From contig NZ_FYDG01000014.1 of the NCBI RefSeq assembly GCF_900187365.1, positions 22,959-86,958 on the forward strand: a stretch of 64,000 nucleotides of DNA, given 5' to 3'. Of this stretch, positions 36,170 through 45,994 are shown in pieces; position 1 is the stretch's first letter; each line of letters starts with the position of its first letter. Below the pieces are notes generated by a model. The model saw only the letters and a program-made list of their open reading frames with translations. It had not been told where the DNA came from and did not search any database. Both the position numbers and the translations under genes were made by a program. This stretch comes from Rhodoblastus acidophilus (GTDB taxonomy: Bacteria > Pseudomonadota > Alphaproteobacteria > Rhizobiales > Beijerinckiaceae).

Positions 36170-36772
36170 TCAGGTCTTCGGTCCGCCGAAAGCCGCGACG
36201 ATGGCCTGGGCCGCCTGGACGAACCGGCTTCCCGGTCCTTCCGGCCCTACCGACTGCCAACTGACCCGCGCGCCCTCCACCAGCAATGTCAAGGCGTCGG
36301 CGAGCAATTCGGCGTCGCGGAAGCCCGCGGCATGGCAAATCCGCGCCAACCGGTCCCTGTGATCGGTCTTGACCTGAGCGATGACCTTGCGCGCGGGATG
36401 ATCGGGTTCGGTGATTTCAACGGCCGCATTGGCGATATCGCAGCCGCGCGGGTCCTCGACCGCGCAAGCCATCGCGCAATCGATCCATTCAAGCAAAAGT
36501 TTTTTTGGATCGTTGGCGAATTCCGCTTCCCATTCGTCCCATTCCTGCGCGGCCTCGCGGCCGGCCTCCGTCAGACAGGCCGCGATCAGATCGTCCTTGG
36601 AGCCGAAATGACGATAAAGCGTCATCTTGTTGGTGCCAGCCGCCTCGGCGATGGCGTCGACGCCGACGCCGCGGAGCCCATGCTTGTGAAACAGGTCGCG
36701 CGCCGTTTCGATGATGCGCTCCCGGGGCGGCGTCCGCGAGCGGACGCATTCCTTGACGGGCCCCTTGGACAT
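36170..36772 (-). CDS. TetR-family repressor of the RND pump
   Basis: A 200-residue regulator: RERIIETARDLFHKHGLRGV and IAEAAGTNKMTLYRHFGSKD form the DNA-binding domain; the rest resembles YxaF/LmrA-type TetR ligand domains. It is divergent from a small gene plus RND permease and adaptor, with a TTACCGGTAA palindrome in the intergenic region. It is therefore the likely local repressor. Confidence 0.88.
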   Translation of the reverse strand: MSKGPVKECVRSRTPPRERIIETARDLFHKHGLRGVGVDAIAEAAGTNKMTLYRHFGSKDDLIAACLTEAGREAAQEWDEWEAEFANDPKKLLLEWIDCAMACAVEDPRGCDIANAAVEITEPDHPARKVIAQVKTDHRDRLARICHAAGFRDAELLADALTLLVEGARVSWQSVGPEGPGSRFVQAAQAIVAAFGGPKT

Positions 36773-36838
36773 TTTCGCCTTCCCTAATAAAGCCAGCCCT
36801 TGACAGGGTGTGACCCGTCTGTAACATCTGAACCGTAC

Positions 36839-36848
36839 TTACCGGTAA
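36839..36848. promoter_or_regulatory. TTACCGGTAA palindrome, candidate TetR operator
   Basis: A perfect ten-base palindrome between the TetR gene and the RND operon. A TTGACA hexamer lies 34 bases upstream (36800-36805). The repressor would block this promoter by binding here. Confidence 0.45.
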
Positions 36849-36939
36849 CACCTCGCTGGCTTCCGGTCAACAAATCAGCCCCATTCACAGTCTCAGGCTG
36901 GCGCAAAGCGCCGCCGGCTTCAAGCGGAAAGGACCGGTC

Positions 36940-37155
36940 ATGGACGCGCAGACCATCGAGCGCCGGATCAACCAGCTTCTCGACGATCCCATGATTTCCC
37001 TGATGATCCAGGCGGATGGCGTCGATCGCGCCCGATTGGCGAACCAGATTCGCTGGCTCGGTCGTCCCACGAGCGCCCTGTCAACCGGCGTCAGAAAGTC
37101 GCGGGGCAATGCCGCCCGGTTTCTCCAGGTCGCTTGCGGAGGCTGCGCGCCATGA
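36940..37155 (+). CDS. small protein of unknown function coupled to the RND permease
   Basis: A 71-residue frame with GGAAAGGACC before its ATG. The translation MDAQTIERRINQLLDDPMIS, then LMIQADGVDRARLANQIRWL, is helical and amphipathic and looks like real protein. The stop overlaps the permease start exactly (ATGA at 37152-37155), which supports translation. The last 25 residues are less convincing. It might be a leader peptide for the pump or a small cytoplasmic partner. No family is recognised with certainty. Confidence 0.55.
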   Translation: MDAQTIERRINQLLDDPMISLMIQADGVDRARLANQIRWLGRPTSALSTGVRKSRGNAARFLQVACGGCAP

Positions 37156-40100
37156 TCGGCTTTTTCACAACTCGCCCCGTCTTCGCCTCGGCCATCGCTA
37201 TCATCATGGTGATGGCCGGCGCCATTTGCTATTTCCTGCTGCCGGTGTCGCAATTTCCCGACATCAGCCCGCCTCAGGTCGTGGTTCAGGCCAATTATCC
37301 CGGCGCCAGCGCGCAGGTCGTCGCCGACACGGTGACGACGCCGCTTGAGCAGCAGATCAACGGCGTCGCCGGCATGGCCTACATGTCCTCGACCAGCTCC
37401 AACGACGGCTCGTCGACCATCACCATCACCTTCCAGGTCGGGTATCCGCTCGCCATCGCGGCCGTGGACGTGCAGAACCGCGTTTCGCAAGCCTCCGCGC
37501 AATTGCCGTCCATCGTCAATCAGGGCGGCGTGACGATCAAGAAGCAGAATCCCAATTTCGTCCTGATCGTCAATCTGACGTCGCCCGACCATTCGGTCGA
37601 TCCGATCGCCCTGAGCAATTACGCCACCTTGCAGATCGTCGATCCGCTGAAGCGCCTGTCCGGCGTCGGCGACGTGCAGATTTTCGGCGAGCGGCGCTAT
37701 TCGATGCGCGTCTGGCTCGATCCCGACCGGCTCGCCAATCTCGGCGTCACCGCCGTCGATGTGCAGAACGCGCTGGCCGAGCAGAACCTGCAGGTCGCCG
37801 CCGGCAAGATCGGCCAGTCGCCCGCGCCGGCCGGAACGGCTTTTGAAATGCAGGTCAACGCGCTCGGCCGTCTCAGCGACCCCCAGCAATTCGGCGACAT
37901 CGTTTTGCGCGCGGCCCCGGTGGGGGGCGCCGTGGTTCGCCTGCGCGATGTCGCGCGCATCGAATTGGGCGCGCTGCAATATTCCTCCACCGCCTTTTTT
38001 GGCGAGGAGCCGACCGTGGTGCTCGGCGTGTTCCAGATGCCCGGCTCCAACGCGCTCGACCTGCAAAAGAGCGTGCAGGACGAAATGGAGACGCTGGCCA
38101 AGCGCTTCCCCAACGGCATTTCCTACGCCATGCACTATGACACGACGCGTTTCGTCGCGGCGGCCATGCATGATGTGCTGATCACGCTGGCCGAGGCGCT
38201 CATTCTCGTCGTCGCGGTCGTCTTCGTCTTCCTGCAAAGCTGGCGCACGACGCTGATCCCGACCATCGCCATTCCCGTCTCGCTGATCGCGACGCTGGTG
38301 GTGATGGAGGCGCTGGGCTTCTCACTCAACATGCTGAGCCTGCTGGGCATGGTGCTCGCCATCGGCCTGGTGGTGGACGACGCCATTGTCGTGGTCGAAA
38401 ACGTCGAGCGCCAGCTCGAGGCGGGCCTCGCGCCGCTGCCGGCGGTGCGCAAGGCGATGGCCGAAGTCACCGGCCCGATCATCGCCACCACGGCTGTGCT
38501 GATGGCCGTGTTCGTTCCGGTCGCCTTCATTCCCGGCGTCGCCGGCCGGCTGTACAACCAGTTCGCGCTGACCGTCGCCATTTCCGTCGGCATTTCCGCC
38601 TTCAATTCGCTGACCTTGAGCCCGGCGCTGGCGGCGGTGTTTCTCAAACATCGCCCCACCGGCGAATTCATCCTGTTCCGCTGGTTCAACGCCGGGTTCG
38701 AGCGGATGCAGCACGCCTATTCGCAACTGGCGCGCCGGCTGATCGCGTTGCGCTGGGCGATGCTGGCGCTGTTCGCCGTCGCCGTGGGCTCAACCTTCCT
38801 GCTGTGGCGGACGATTCCCTCGACCTTCCTGCCGGTGGAGGACCAGGGCTATTTCTTCGTCGTGATTCAGTTGCCCGACGGCGCCTCATTGGAGCGCACC
38901 GACGCGGTGGCGAAAAATGTGCGAGACGTGCTGCAATCCACCCCCGGCGTCGAGATCGTCGGCTCGATCAGCGGTCTCAACTTCCTGACCAATGCGGCGC
39001 AGAGCAATTCGGCGGTGGAGTTCGCCATTCTCAAACCGTGGGACGAGCGTCCGCCCGAGCAGAACGCATCGCGCATCGTCGCCGAGGTCAGGCCGAAACT
39101 GCTGGCGATCCCGGACGCCATCGCGCTGAGCTTCGATCCGCCGTCGATCCCCGGTCTCGGCGCCACCGGCGGCTTCGAGTTCCAGGTCGAGGATCTTTCG
39201 GGGCGCGGCGCGCAAGCCTTGAACGAGGTCACACAGGCGTTGATCGCCGAGGCGCGCAAGCAGCCCGAGCTCAATCCTCAGCAATTGTTCTCCGCGTTCA
39301 GCACTTCGACGCCGCAATACAATTACGATCTCGACCGAACCAAGGCGAAATTGCTCGGCCTGAGCCTGCCGGACGTGTTCAACACATTGCAGATCTATCT
39401 CGGATCGCTCTACGTCAACGACATGAACCTGTTCGGCCGCACCTTCCGCGTGACCTTGCAGGCTAACCAGGAGGCGCGCGCCAACCCGGCCGACATTTCG
39501 CGCTTCTATGTGCGCAACGCCGCCGGCGGCATGGTTCCGCTCTCCACGCTGGGCGTGCTGCGCGACATTGTCGGGCCGGAGACGGTGACCCATTACAACA
39601 ATTACGGCGCGGCGCTGATCAATGGCGTGGCCGCGCCGGGCTACAGCTCCGGCCAGGCGGTATTGGCGATGCAGCGCGCCGCCGCGACCGCGCTGCCGCG
39701 CGACTTCGCCTATGAATGGACCGGCGTCACCTTGCAGGAGCTCAAGGCGGGGTCGATGGCCTCGCTGATCTTCGGGCTGGCGATCGTCTTCGTCTTCCTG
39801 ATCCTTGCGGCGCAATACGAGAGCTGGACCATGCCGTTCATCGTGCTGATGGCGGTGCCGCTGGCCCTGCTCGGCGCCGTGCTGGCGATCTGGACGCGCC
39901 AATTGCAGATCGACGTCTATTCGCAGATCGGCTTCGTCATGCTGATCGGCCTCGCGGCGAAAAACGCCATTCTGATCGTTGAATTCGCCCGCCGCCGCCG
40001 CGAGGAAGGCCTGGAGATCGTCGAGGCGGCGATGGAGGCCGGGCGCCTGCGCCTGCGCCCGATCCTGATGACCGCCTTCGCCTTCATTCTCGGCGTCACG

Positions 40101-40304
40101 CCGCTGATGGTGGCGACCGGCGCCGGCGCGGCGAGCCGGCAATCGATCGGCACGACGGTGTTCGGCGGCATGCTGGCGGCGACCTTGCTGACGCTGCTGT
40201 TCGTGCCCGTCTTCTACTACGTGGTCGAGCGCCTGCGCGAGCGCATGGCGGGACGCCCGGACGCAATCAACGAAGCGCATCCGCAACCCAGCGCTGCCGA
40301 ATAA
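37152..40304 (+). CDS. RND multidrug efflux permease (AcrB/MexB type)
   Basis: A 1050-residue inner-membrane pump starting at ATG 37152 (MIGFFTTRPVFASAIAIIMV). It has twelve membrane segments, two large periplasmic loops, and the proton-relay Asp pair in IGLVVDDAIVVVENVER. YPGASAQVVADTVTTPLEQQ and GLAAKNAILIVEFARRRREEG are HAE1-family signatures. It exports hydrophobic drugs through a tripartite channel. The adaptor gene follows after 12 bases; no outer-membrane channel gene is present. Confidence 0.94.
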   Translation: MIGFFTTRPVFASAIAIIMVMAGAICYFLLPVSQFPDISPPQVVVQANYPGASAQVVADTVTTPLEQQINGVAGMAYMSSTSSNDGSSTITITFQVGYPLAIAAVDVQNRVSQASAQLPSIVNQGGVTIKKQNPNFVLIVNLTSPDHSVDPIALSNYATLQIVDPLKRLSGVGDVQIFGERRYSMRVWLDPDRLANLGVTAVDVQNALAEQNLQVAAGKIGQSPAPAGTAFEMQVNALGRLSDPQQFGDIVLRAAPVGGAVVRLRDVARIELGALQYSSTAFFGEEPTVVLGVFQMPGSNALDLQKSVQDEMETLAKRFPNGISYAMHYDTTRFVAAAMHDVLITLAEALILVVAVVFVFLQSWRTTLIPTIAIPVSLIATLVVMEALGFSLNMLSLLGMVLAIGLVVDDAIVVVENVERQLEAGLAPLPAVRKAMAEVTGPIIATTAVLMAVFVPVAFIPGVAGRLYNQFALTVAISVGISAFNSLTLSPALAAVFLKHRPTGEFILFRWFNAGFERMQHAYSQLARRLIALRWAMLALFAVAVGSTFLLWRTIPSTFLPVEDQGYFFVVIQLPDGASLERTDAVAKNVRDVLQSTPGVEIVGSISGLNFLTNAAQSNSAVEFAILKPWDERPPEQNASRIVAEVRPKLLAIPDAIALSFDPPSIPGLGATGGFEFQVEDLSGRGAQALNEVTQALIAEARKQPELNPQQLFSAFSTSTPQYNYDLDRTKAKLLGLSLPDVFNTLQIYLGSLYVNDMNLFGRTFRVTLQANQEARANPADISRFYVRNAAGGMVPLSTLGVLRDIVGPETVTHYNNYGAALINGVAAPGYSSGQAVLAMQRAAATALPRDFAYEWTGVTLQELKAGSMASLIFGLAIVFVFLILAAQYESWTMPFIVLMAVPLALLGAVLAIWTRQLQIDVYSQIGFVMLIGLAAKNAILIVEFARRRREEGLEIVEAAMEAGRLRLRPILMTAFAFILGVTPLMVATGAGAASRQSIGTTVFGGMLAATLLTLLFVPVFYYVVERLRERMAGRPDAINEAHPQPSAAE

Positions 40305-40316
40305 CGGAGGTCAGTC

Positions 40317-41447
40317 GTGAAGGCTCAAAAGATCATTGCGGGCGCCTCGGCGCTCATCGTCCTCGGCGCCGGATCGCTCTTCCTCACGCGCGGTGGGATG
40401 CCGAGCGGCGACGGCGAGGCGCATGCGGCGGCGCCCGCCTTCGTCATGCCCGTGCCGGTCGCATCGGTGGTGAAAAAGACCATTCCGGTGACGCTCGACT
40501 ATTCGGCGCGAACGGAATCGCTGCAAAACGTCACCTTGCAGACCCGCGTGTCCGGCTATCTGATGCAACAGGTCGCCGCCGACGGGGCGGACGTCAAAGC
40601 CGGCGACCTGCTCTACAAGATCGATCCGCGCGACTATGAGGCCGCGCTCGATCAGGCCAAGGCGCAGGCGCAACGGGAAAGCGCCGCGCTCGATTATGCG
40701 CGCGGCAATCTCGACCGCGGCGCCAAGCTTTCGAAAACCGGCTTTCTGGCCAAGGATTCGTTCGACCAGCGCCGCAGCACGCTCGAACAGGCTGAAGCGG
40801 CCGTGGCCGCCGCGCGGGCAACTGTGCGCGCCGCCCAGCTCAATCTCGAATATACCGAGATCCGTGCGCCCTTTTCCGGCCGTATCGGCCGCAATCAGGC
40901 CGCGATCGGCACGATGGTCGGCGTCGGCGGCGCCGTGTTGAACACGCTGGTTCAGCTCGATCCGATTTACGTGACCTTCAATCCCAGCGAAACCGATCTC
41001 GCCGCCATTGACGAGGCGCGCAAGATCGGGCCGGTCAGGGTCGAGATTCTAATGGCGGGGCAGGCGCCGGCTAGGCGACAAGGCAAGCTGAGCTTCCTCA
41101 ACAACATTGTCGATCAGGCGACTGGCACGATCACCGCCCGCGCGCTGATCGAAAACCACGATCATGCGTTGCTGCCGGGCCAATATGTTCGCATCCGCCT
41201 GCATCTGCGCGACGAACCCGGCGCGCTGATGGTTCCGCAGGCCGCGCTGGGGTCGAGCCAGCTCGGCAAATATCTTTATGTCGTCGGCAAGGACAATGTC
41301 GTGGAGCAGCGCGTCGTGTCGCTCGGCGCCATGCATGAGGGGCTGGTTGTGATCGAGAAGGGCGTGGCCGAAGGCGATCAGGTCATCGACGGCAATTTGC
41401 AGAAAATCGGACCGGGCATGCCCGTAAGGGCTCTGCCGCACAGCTGA
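40317..41447 (+). CDS. RND efflux periplasmic adaptor (AcrA/MexA type)
   Basis: A 376-residue membrane-fusion protein: N-terminal anchor (IIAGASALIVLGAGSLFL), LDYSARTESLQNVTLQTRVSG, a coiled hairpin rich in Ala/Gln, lipoyl half IRAPFSGRIGRNQAAIGTMV and beta-barrel part. GTG start after GGAGGTCA. The gene order permease then adaptor is the reverse of acrAB, although it is found in some alphaproteobacteria. It bridges the permease to an outer-membrane channel encoded elsewhere. Confidence 0.92.
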   Translation: MKAQKIIAGASALIVLGAGSLFLTRGGMPSGDGEAHAAAPAFVMPVPVASVVKKTIPVTLDYSARTESLQNVTLQTRVSGYLMQQVAADGADVKAGDLLYKIDPRDYEAALDQAKAQAQRESAALDYARGNLDRGAKLSKTGFLAKDSFDQRRSTLEQAEAAVAAARATVRAAQLNLEYTEIRAPFSGRIGRNQAAIGTMVGVGGAVLNTLVQLDPIYVTFNPSETDLAAIDEARKIGPVRVEILMAGQAPARRQGKLSFLNNIVDQATGTITARALIENHDHALLPGQYVRIRLHLRDEPGALMVPQAALGSSQLGKYLYVVGKDNVVEQRVVSLGAMHEGLVVIEKGVAEGDQVIDGNLQKIGPGMPVRALPHS

Positions 41448-41759
41448 ATGCGACGCCTTGGCCGGACCCATGTCGTTCGCCGATGTCTTGCGAAGCGCTC
41501 TGAACTCAAGCATTTTGGGTCTGCTGGCGCGTCGAGCGACCTTGAACGTTCGCAATCCGGCGCAGCGGCCATTGCTGGGCGCGCTCGCGTTGGTCCGCTC
41601 GCCGCTATCGCTTCCGTCGCAGATCGACCCTGGGTGGAATTCTGCGACGCTCAAGGTCTTGGGCGCTGGACGGCTCATTCCCGGTGTCGCCCGGGAAAGA
41701 CCCGTGTTTGACCTAAAGCCGTCGTTCGCCGAGGAGCCCACTTCAAACGCCGCAGGTGG
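41448..41759. other. 312-base stretch without a recognised gene
   Basis: Several short frames cross this stretch on both strands but none resembles a known family and none has a good ribosome-binding site. It separates the RND operon from a convergent hydrolase gene and may hold both terminators, although no clear hairpin with a T run was seen. Confidence 0.4.
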
Positions 41760-43070
41760 TCATGCCAACACGGTCTCCACCGCCGCCTGAAAAGCTGCCG
41801 CTATCGGTCGCACAAGATCGCCCGACGCACATCTCATATCGTCGTCAGCGGTGTGAAAGAAGCGATGGCCGCCATAAAGGCCGATCATGCTCTTGTAGCC
41901 AGCGTTCAGGACATTGATCAGTTCGCCCCCGGTGGTGGTCCGATCGGCGACGTAGGCCGCCTCCAGGCCGGAGACGCCTTGAAAGGCCGCGCGGACGGAA
42001 TTGACGATGTCGGCGCTGGCCGTGAGAACGCGCTGGGAATCGGCGCTGGGGAGCGGCCGCAGCGACGGGCCGAACTCGTGCCAATCCCGGGCTGCGGCGC
42101 TGGCGCCGATGTGGACCCAGAGCGCCGTCGCCGACGGCGAGGGCGCCACGGTCAGATAGTGCTCGCCGCCGAGATATTCATACTCATGGCCGCTGGTTGC
42201 GACGAGTTCGACATTGACGCCATGGTCCGTTTGCGAAAGCCAACGCGCGAGCCACAACCAGACCGCAAGCCCCGATCCCCGTTCCGCCGCGCAGGTGAAC
42301 CAGCCCGATCGTGGCGTGGATAAGACCAAAGTCCTGGGCGCATTGCGGTCAAGCCGGGCGATCAGATTGAACGCCGTGCGCTCGCCGCCCCGTCCATCGA
42401 CGATCAAGGTCCCATCGCGGCCCTCCTGGGCGGCGGTCAGGAACGGCTGAACGTCCTTGGGCGCCAGGATCGCCACCGGACGATCATAGGCCGGCTTGTG
42501 TGTCGAGACGTTGAGCGCGATCGCCTCCCTGGTCGGGCCGGTCGTCACCAGCACGGCTGCGGCCGCGCCACGACCGAACGCCTCCGCCAGGGGCCGGGCG
42601 ACCTGCGGATCGACGAGCGTGGCCCAGCGTTTGTAGGGCAGTGCGATGACCGCGATCGCGCCGGACAAATCCCCACGGTCAGACGCCAGACGCAGCGGCG
42701 CCGACAGGCCCCGCGGCCCTGTCGGCGCGACGATCGCCTGCGGGATCACCTGGGCGTGCGCCTCGCCGCTCGAAAGCGTCGCCTGTCGGATTTCGAAATA
42801 CGGAACGTCAAACGGCTGGCGTCGGCGCCCGTACCCCCAGCCGCTCAGCTCCTGTTCCAGCCAGGCCCCGCAGGCCGCATCGCCCGGGCCGCCCGACGCC
42901 TTGATCCCGAAACCGCAGTACTGATCCAGCCGCGCCTGCAACCATGCCGTATTCTCCGTCGCAGCCGCCGCGCCTGAAGCGGGCTGGCCCAGCGCAGGCG
43001 TGTCAATGGCGCCGCCGACGAGACCGACGAGGCCGGCGCCGCCCAAAAAACCTCGACGAGACGAAAGCAT
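41760..43070 (-). CDS. Tat-exported M28-like protein with altered zinc site
   Basis: A 436-residue protein from ATG 43070 (GGAGG seven bases before). The N-terminus LSSRRGFLGGAGLVGLVGGA is a twin-arginine signal. A PA-like insert lies near residues 100-220 and an M28 aminopeptidase-like core follows. The usual HxD and DNASG zinc motifs read STPRSGWF and AAERGSG here, while the later HTADDD is kept. The zinc site is probably incomplete, so it may bind peptides or glycans rather than cut them. It is divergent from a serine hydrolase gene that also has a Tat-like signal. Confidence 0.65.
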   Translation of the reverse strand: MLSSRRGFLGGAGLVGLVGGAIDTPALGQPASGAAAATENTAWLQARLDQYCGFGIKASGGPGDAACGAWLEQELSGWGYGRRRQPFDVPYFEIRQATLSSGEAHAQVIPQAIVAPTGPRGLSAPLRLASDRGDLSGAIAVIALPYKRWATLVDPQVARPLAEAFGRGAAAAVLVTTGPTREAIALNVSTHKPAYDRPVAILAPKDVQPFLTAAQEGRDGTLIVDGRGGERTAFNLIARLDRNAPRTLVLSTPRSGWFTCAAERGSGLAVWLWLARWLSQTDHGVNVELVATSGHEYEYLGGEHYLTVAPSPSATALWVHIGASAAARDWHEFGPSLRPLPSADSQRVLTASADIVNSVRAAFQGVSGLEAAYVADRTTTGGELINVLNAGYKSMIGLYGGHRFFHTADDDMRCASGDLVRPIAAAFQAAVETVLA

Positions 43071-43329
43071 GCGCATTTCCTCCAACGGGCCACGCTCAAA
43101 GGCGGCCAAACAGTCAAGTTGTCGTCATCAAGCTCAAAGAACGCCGAACTATACGGTTGCGTCAAATAATAATATAATTTCTATAGGAATATGCGATATA
43201 TCCCACCTTCAGCCGCGCGCCAAGGGCGCCGAGGACCCTTTTTCGAATTCCGCGCGGGGCCTCTATGGCGGCGCCGCCCGCACCATTTGACGCAGATTCC
43301 GGCAACCAAGACCGCGATCAGGAGCAGAC

Positions 43330-44376
43330 ATGAGCAGCCATCCCTCTCGCCGGGCCGTCCTCGCAGGCTCCGCCGCCCTCGGAGCGCTCGGCCATCCTCT
43401 CGCTGCTTTTTCTGAGGCGAGCATCCCCTCGAACGCGCCCCCAGCCGCCATGCAGGCGGTGCTGGACTACGTGCAGGGCCAGAAGACCACCGGCTTCCTG
43501 ATCATCCGGAACCGTCAAGTTTTGGTCGAGAAAAACTGGCCCCTTCCTGACGATGCGGTCCAGTTCCGTGCGGCCGCCGCCTATGAGACGACCCCCGAAG
43601 GCGCGCTTCTGGAGGATGTCGCCTCACAGCAGAAGAGCTTCGTCGCAGTGCTGGCGGCGATCGCGGTCGACAAGGGCCTGATCGATCTGAACAAGCCGGT
43701 CAACGCCTATCTCGGCGCCGCCTGGTCGAAAGCCTCGCCCGAGCAGGAAGCGAACATCCGCGTCATCGATGTTCTCACCATGAGCTCGGGCTTGACCACC
43801 GAATTCGCCTATGTGGCGCCGCCCGGCGCGGTCTTCCTCTACAATACCCCGGTCTATGCGGCGACCAAGCGGATCCTGGCCGCCGCCGCCAATCAGCCGC
43901 TTGAGACCATCACTCGGGATTGGCTGACGGCGCCGGCGGGAATGAACAACACCCATTGGCGCAAGCGTCCGGCCGCATTGGCGGATGTCGGCAACCCGAC
44001 GGGCCTGGTCACGAGTCCGCGCGACATAGCCAAGCTGGGCCAGATCGTTCTGGACGGCGGCAAGGCGGCCGACGGCGCCCGGATCGTTTCCGAGGCGGGG
44101 CTCAAGGCTATGTTCACCCGCTCGGCCGCCAACCCGGCATATGGCCTCTTATGGTGGTTGAACGGCAGCGCCTACACCATAAAACCCCTGGCGGAGCGCG
44201 TCGAAAGGCCTCTGATTGCCGCGGCGCCATCGGACCTTGTCGCCGCGTTGGGCGCGTTCGACCGAAAGCTCTATATTGCGCCCAGTCGCGCTTTGATCGT
44301 CGTGCGCACGGGCCAGGCCGCCCCCGACAGGGATTTCGACCAACATCTATGGCTTCGATTGGCCGCTGCGCTTTAA
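43330..44376 (+). CDS. Tat-exported class C beta-lactamase-fold serine hydrolase
   Basis: A 348-residue protein: SHPSRRAVLAGSAALGALG is a twin-arginine signal. The SxxK nucleophile motif is S99-Q-Q-K102, followed by GLIDLNKPVNAYLG. A Tyr-containing second motif is likely VFLYNTP, and the region near residue 210-230 with NPTGLVTSPRDIAKLGQI is typical of EstB/D-aminopeptidase relatives. It is likely a periplasmic esterase or peptidase rather than a drug-resistance enzyme. It is divergent from the M28-like gene. Confidence 0.8.
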   Translation: MSSHPSRRAVLAGSAALGALGHPLAAFSEASIPSNAPPAAMQAVLDYVQGQKTTGFLIIRNRQVLVEKNWPLPDDAVQFRAAAAYETTPEGALLEDVASQQKSFVAVLAAIAVDKGLIDLNKPVNAYLGAAWSKASPEQEANIRVIDVLTMSSGLTTEFAYVAPPGAVFLYNTPVYAATKRILAAAANQPLETITRDWLTAPAGMNNTHWRKRPAALADVGNPTGLVTSPRDIAKLGQIVLDGGKAADGARIVSEAGLKAMFTRSAANPAYGLLWWLNGSAYTIKPLAERVERPLIAAAPSDLVAALGAFDRKLYIAPSRALIVVRTGQAAPDRDFDQHLWLRLAAAL

Positions 44377-44925
44377 CGCGTCAAGCCGCCCGGCGCTTGG
44401 CGCCGAACGCGCACCCCGTTGCTGTCCCGAGGCGCGCGTGATCTGAAGCGGCTCATCTGATTGCTCTCGTAGCCGGCGCGACAGACGGCTACGGCTACGG
44501 CGACCCGGTCGTCGCCATAAGGCGCCGGCATGGCGTGCCAGGATGTGCTCCATCGGCGGTCCGATCCACGCCGAAATGTCCAGAAACCGTTTTGGAGCGT
44601 GGCCGAGGGCGCGAAGCGCGGCCCTGCGACTCAGCAGGAGTCTCCTTTGGCGCCCGAAGTCTCCGCCGCTCATAATCCTACTGCATGAGTGGTATATCTT
44701 GGGCGCGTTGGCGATTTCGCAGTGGACGGCGCAAATCGGAGCGCCGCGCGCGCCCATGCGGCCCGGCTTGGCTATATTTTGTACTCACGATGAAAAGATA
44801 GACAACATACTGCCGCCGCGATCCGATAAACATTCTAATTTCTGTATGATCAAAAAAATATTCTTCTCATTTACCTGCATAGTCTCCGGTGTTTACGTTG
44901 AAATTGTCGCAACGGAGCGGACCTC
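44377..44925. other. 549-base intergenic region before the MetX-like operon
   Basis: The left part is GC-rich with only Arg/Ser/Pro-rich frames that look random. The right part from about 44760 turns AT-rich, as expected for a promoter of the five-gene operon that begins at 44926. A long minus-strand frame at 44347-44757 has no family likeness. No clear binding site was recognised. Confidence 0.5.
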
Positions 44926-45972
44926 ATGTCTTCAGAATATTACAGTCAGGCCCTTCATGGCCCGTTCGACGTGTTCGAGGCCGGTGATCTCGACCTGGAA
45001 TCCGGCGGGAAATTGCGTGGCGGGAAATTGGCTTACGCCACCTTTGGCGCGCTGAACGCCGATAAATCCAACGCCATCCTGTTTCCGACCTGGTATTCCG
45101 GCACGACCAAAATCCTGGAACAGGCCTATGTCGGCCCCGGCCGGGCGCTCGATCCGGAAAAATATTTCATTATTCTGGTCAACCAGATCGGCAATGGCCT
45201 GTCGTCCTCGCCCAGCAACACGCCGGCGCCGTTCAACGCCGCCGCCTTCCCGAAAATCTCCATCGGCGACGACGTGCGCGCCCAATACAAGCTCGTCACG
45301 GAGCATTTTGGGATTACCCGGCTCGCCCTGGTTCTCGGCGGCTCGATGGGGGCGCAGCAGAGTTTTGAGTGGGCCGCGCGCTATCCCGACGCCGTCGCCC
45401 GCGTCGCGCCCATCGCCGGAACCGCTCGCGAAACCGCGCACAACCGCCTGCTGGCGCAGACCTTCATCGAAGCCATAACCAGTGACCGCGCCTTCGACGA
45501 CGGCTGGTATGCGCCCGGCGCCGTGCATCGCGGTCTGCGCGCCCACGCGCGCGCGTTCGCCGCCTCCGGCTTTTCGCAAAAACTGTTCAACACGCGCGGC
45601 TGGGCCGGACTCGGCTTCACCGACACGGAGGATTTCGTCGCCGGCTTTGTCGAGAACCATTTTTTGCCGCAGGACCCCAACAATCTGATCCTGCTGGCGC
45701 GCAAATGGCGCGACGCCGATGTGTCCCGCCTGACCGGCGGCGACCTTGCGGCCGCGCTGGGTCGAATCAAGGCGAAGACCGCGGTCATCGCCATCGACGA
45801 GGACGTGTTCTTCCCGCCCGAGGACATCGCGGCCGACCAGCAGCTCATCCCCGGCTCAGCGCTGAAGCGGGTGTCGTCGATCTGGGGCCATCTCGCCTTG
45901 TTCGGCGTCGATCCCGACTGGAGCCGCGCCGTCGATCACATCCTCACCGGCCTTCTGGCCACGCCGGCCTGA
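44926..45972 (+). CDS. alpha/beta-hydrolase of the homoserine O-acetyltransferase (MetX) superfamily
   Basis: A 348-residue protein. It begins with the MetX-type LRGGKLAYATFGALNADKSN and FPTWYSGT segment; the nucleophile Ser is in VLGGSMGAQQSFEWAARYPD, the acid is probably the Asp in AIDEDVFFPPED and the His in SSIWGHLALFG. True MetX has GPSMGG and a different lid, so this is a relative whose acyl acceptor may not be homoserine. It heads an operon with a methyltransferase, a reductase-like protein, a small ABM-type protein and a trans-sulfuration PLP enzyme. Confidence 0.8.
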   Translation: MSSEYYSQALHGPFDVFEAGDLDLESGGKLRGGKLAYATFGALNADKSNAILFPTWYSGTTKILEQAYVGPGRALDPEKYFIILVNQIGNGLSSSPSNTPAPFNAAAFPKISIGDDVRAQYKLVTEHFGITRLALVLGGSMGAQQSFEWAARYPDAVARVAPIAGTARETAHNRLLAQTFIEAITSDRAFDDGWYAPGAVHRGLRAHARAFAASGFSQKLFNTRGWAGLGFTDTEDFVAGFVENHFLPQDPNNLILLARKWRDADVSRLTGGDLAAALGRIKAKTAVIAIDEDVFFPPEDIAADQQLIPGSALKRVSSIWGHLALFGVDPDWSRAVDHILTGLLATPA

Positions 45973-45994
45973 CCCCTCACCCAAGGAGCCCCGC

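Noticed and set aside
41458..41790. 110-residue plus-strand frame after the RND adaptor
   Set aside because: No family likeness, no ribosome-binding site, and it overlaps the end of the M28-like gene.
44347..44757. 136-residue minus-strand frame
   Set aside because: Arg/Ser-rich with no domain, partly antisense to the serine hydrolase end; looks random.
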